Assembly: GCA_001767525.1 (NCBI GenBank)
Contig: MELF01000010.1
Coordinates: 132,795 to 196,794, forward strand
Source: Acidobacteria bacterium RIFCSPLOWO2_12_FULL_68_19
GTDB lineage: Bacteria; Acidobacteriota; Vicinamibacteria; Vicinamibacterales; UBA2999
DNA: 64,000 nt
Reading direction: 5' to 3'
The notes under the pieces were generated by a model, which saw only the letters and a program-made list of their open reading frames with translations, ran no database searches and had not been told where the DNA came from. Positions 62,254 to 64,000 of this stretch are shown piece by piece (within the stretch, counting starts at the first letter, position 1; the number at the start of each line of letters is the position of its first letter). A program made the position numbers and the translations under genes.

Positions 62254-63534
62254 CGCGAGCAGCATCAGGTCGACGCCGATCAGACCGCGCGGGATCGCGT
62301 ACCGCAGGTCGGGCTCTCCAAGGCCGTACAGCAGATTCAGGTTGAGCGCCGCGACGATGCTCACCACGACCAGCAGCGGCAGGAAGCGGCGCCGCCCCGC
62401 CGAGGCGAGCGCGAGCAGCGGCACAGCGGCGAAGAGATGGTTCTCGTGGACCTGCGGCGTCAGCACGACGTAGGCGTGCACGAGGAATGCGGCGGCGCCA
62501 GCGTGCAGCCAGAGGTCGCGCGCCCGGCGTGCCGTCCACACGCCCCACGCGCCGGCGGCCATCGTGAGCGTTCCCCCGAGCACGCGTACCGCGATCCGGA
62601 CCGCGGGTGACTCGAAATCCATCACCGCCGAGATCGGCGTCAGCACCGCCTGCGTCGTCAGCATCGAGCGCACGCCGGCGTCTGGCCCCTGTGCCACCTG
62701 GATGGCGTGCCCGACGATCCACCAGAGGTTGCAGGCGTTCGACAGCATGTCGCCGCCGAGCGCGTTCGACCCCACGGCGAGCACCATGTTCCAGGCCGCG
62801 CCGGCCACCACAATGGGCAGCAGGATGACGGCCGCCGCGAGCGCCGCGCCGCCGGCTGCGCGGGCCAACTGTGAGGTCCGGTTGGTGCCGGCGGCGTTCC
62901 AGATCGCAAGCGCGGCGACCGGCACGACCAGCACGCCCTGCGGTTTCGTCAGCACCGCCGCGGCACAGAGCGAGCCGGCGAGCGCCGGCCAGCCGGCGGC
63001 GGCGGCGATCACGGCGCCCGCGACCGGCAGCACGAGCAGCGCGTCGAGCAGGCCGTGCACGGTGCCGAGGACGAGCGCCGGGTTCAGCCAGCAGGCCAGC
63101 ACCGTCGTGCGCGCCGCGCGGATGCCGGCCGACCCCCGCACGACGACGAACAACAGGACGAGGAGCGCGATGTCCGCAACGAGCGCGGGCGCCTTGACCG
63201 TCGCCGTCAGTGCGGGGGTATCGGGATACGCGCCGCCGGTGGCGCGGTAGTAGATCCGGCCCGCGGCGCCAAGGGCGTAAAGGGAGAGCGGCGGGTAGTC
63301 CCCCTGCGCGTAGAAGCCGTCCACGCGGCGCAGGCTGCGGTCGTCAGGCGCCGCGGCCCAGTCGTACAGCCGTGCCTCGCCGCGCGTCGCCGCAACGTGG
63401 CTCCACCCCTTCATCGCATCGTAGGACGCGGCCATGGGCAGCGCTCCGAGGCGAAGAGCGGCGCCGATTGCCAGCGCGAGCGCGAACATCTTCGTGCCTT
63501 TAGCCGATCCTAAATTTGTCATGAAGAACCGCAC
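62173..63534 (-). CDS. GT-C fold mannosyltransferase-like membrane protein
   Basis: A protein of up to 453 residues with about ten membrane segments. The first loop has DYPPLSLY preceded by an acidic residue, the middle HGLLDALL and LTKPQG, and the last third TPQVHENHLF, features shared with ALG6/ALG8- and PIG-M-like polyprenyl-phosphate-hexose transferases. ATG 63534 is the longest start; ATG 63489, directly before the first helix, is also plausible. Bases 63535-63663 between it and the next gene are AT-richer and probably hold divergent promoters. Confidence 0.75.
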   Translation of the reverse strand: MRFFMTNLGSAKGTKMFALALAIGAALRLGALPMAASYDAMKGWSHVAATRGEARLYDWAAAPDDRSLRRVDGFYAQGDYPPLSLYALGAAGRIYYRATGGAYPDTPALTATVKAPALVADIALLVLLFVVVRGSAGIRAARTTVLACWLNPALVLGTVHGLLDALLVLPVAGAVIAAAAGWPALAGSLCAAAVLTKPQGVLVVPVAALAIWNAAGTNRTSQLARAAGGAALAAAVILLPIVVAGAAWNMVLAVGSNALGGDMLSNACNLWWIVGHAIQVAQGPDAGVRSMLTTQAVLTPISAVMDFESPAVRIAVRVLGGTLTMAAGAWGVWTARRARDLWLHAGAAAFLVHAYVVLTPQVHENHLFAAVPLLALASAGRRRFLPLLVVVSIVAALNLNLLYGLGEPDLRYAIPRGLIGVDLMLLASAANCAALAWHALVLARESPGHPELS

Positions 63535-63663
63535 GGTTAACCCCGCTCACACGGGAACTGCGGGCGTTTACACCTCGGCAATACGATTTTGTAATCCACG
63601 CCCTTTCTTGTAGTTTAGACACCTCCAGCGGTGGTATAGATCATCGCAGAAGGAGTACGCCTC

Positions 63664-63888
63664 ATGCGCGCACGACTGATACTCGGAGTTTTCGTTGCGG
63701 TTTTGGCGAACGCGTCGCTCTCGATGGCTATACCGGGCAACTGGTGGTTCGTGTGCCACCAGAAGGGGAACGGTGAGTACAGTCTGCTCGTCGTCGGCCA
63801 TGGAGCGATGGTGGGGCATTTTGGGCACGGCGACCAGGTCGAGGAAGCGGGCGACGCGCCCTCAGACCGCTTCTGCCCCGGATTCTAG
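63664..63888 (+). CDS. Small secreted hypothetical protein
   Basis: A 74-residue protein with a signal peptide (cleavage probably near SMA, residue 22) and a short mature part with two cysteines (FVCHQKG and RFCPGF) that could form one disulfide. AAGGAG lies eight bases before ATG 63664, and a TATAGA (63635-63640) may be its -10 box. I do not recognise the family. Bases 63889-64000, to the end of the window, contain nothing I can support. Confidence 0.5.
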   Translation: MRARLILGVFVAVLANASLSMAIPGNWWFVCHQKGNGEYSLLVVGHGAMVGHFGHGDQVEEAGDAPSDRFCPGF

Positions 63889-64000
63889 GTGCGGCCGGAT
63901 CCAGGCTTGGCAGCTGCCTGAATCCAGTTGACGTCGCCGCACCCCCGGAGCCCTTCGCGGCCCGCGGTCGCACCGCACGAGAGGCAGGCACGCGGCGCCG

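Overview
The window is high-GC (about two thirds by eye) and densely packed. Many genes overlap by 1-4 bases at ATGA, GTGA or TGATG junctions. Gene content fits a Gram-negative bacterium: outer-membrane barrels, Wza- and Wzc-like export proteins, SppA and the MreBCD/PBP2/RodA elongasome. The order mreB-mreC-mreD-mrdA-rodA-rng and several protein signatures suggest an Acidobacteriota member, possibly Vicinamibacteria-like. The phylum is an inference; there is no rRNA to confirm it.

Region 1 (1-14.2 kb) is housekeeping. On the plus strand are a small outer-membrane barrel and a short MGMT-family protein. On the minus strand, read from 9.6 down to 1.2 kb, are a GAF-GGDEF diguanylate cyclase, mreB, mreC, mreD, mrdA (PBP2), rodA and rng (RNase G). 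A PpiD/SurA-type foldase, sppA and an FKBP lipoprotein follow. Three families of short interspersed repeats lie between genes.

Region 2 (14.2-58 kb) is a very large surface-polysaccharide locus, almost all on the plus strand. It starts with a hairpin-rich leader and a Wzc-type tyrosine kinase/chain-length protein. Next come envelope proteins, a Wza-like SLBB exporter, a PssY/WbaP-type initiating sugar transferase and an AsnB amidotransferase. Sugar-nucleotide enzymes follow, including what looks like a complete route to GDP-D-glycero-D-manno-heptose: transaldolase, SIS isomerases, HddA, GmhB and HddC. A GDP-mannose-3,5-epimerase-like protein and a plant RGP-like UDP-sugar mutase are also present. 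About eight glycosyltransferases, flippases, two Wzy/WaaL-type polymerase/ligases, SGNH hydrolases and methyltransferases complete it.

The locus has been rearranged. Two inserts (about 30.6-34.5 kb and 40.25-45.6 kb) are each bracketed by direct repeats of host-gene fragments (hddA/hddC, and the RGP gene). They carry diverged second copies of neighbouring genes: a GT-C membrane glycosyltransferase, a flippase and a polymerase. They also hold truncated epimerase, hddA, hddC, polymerase and RGP remnants, a glycosyltransferase with an in-frame TGA, and a frameshifted flippase. This looks like modular duplication and decay within a polysaccharide locus.

Region 3 (57.3-64 kb) holds, on the minus strand, a methyltransferase, a GNAT/FemAB-like protein, a DegT aminotransferase and a GT-C mannosyltransferase-like protein. 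On the plus strand are a canonical GmhA, a Dam-family DNA methyltransferase and two small hypothetical proteins.

Two features of gene expression stand out. At least three genes seem to start at CTG overlapping the upstream stop as CTGA. Three genes have a good -10 box only 6-8 bases before the start codon, suggesting leaderless mRNAs. I saw no tRNA, rRNA, CRISPR array, transposase or exosortase.
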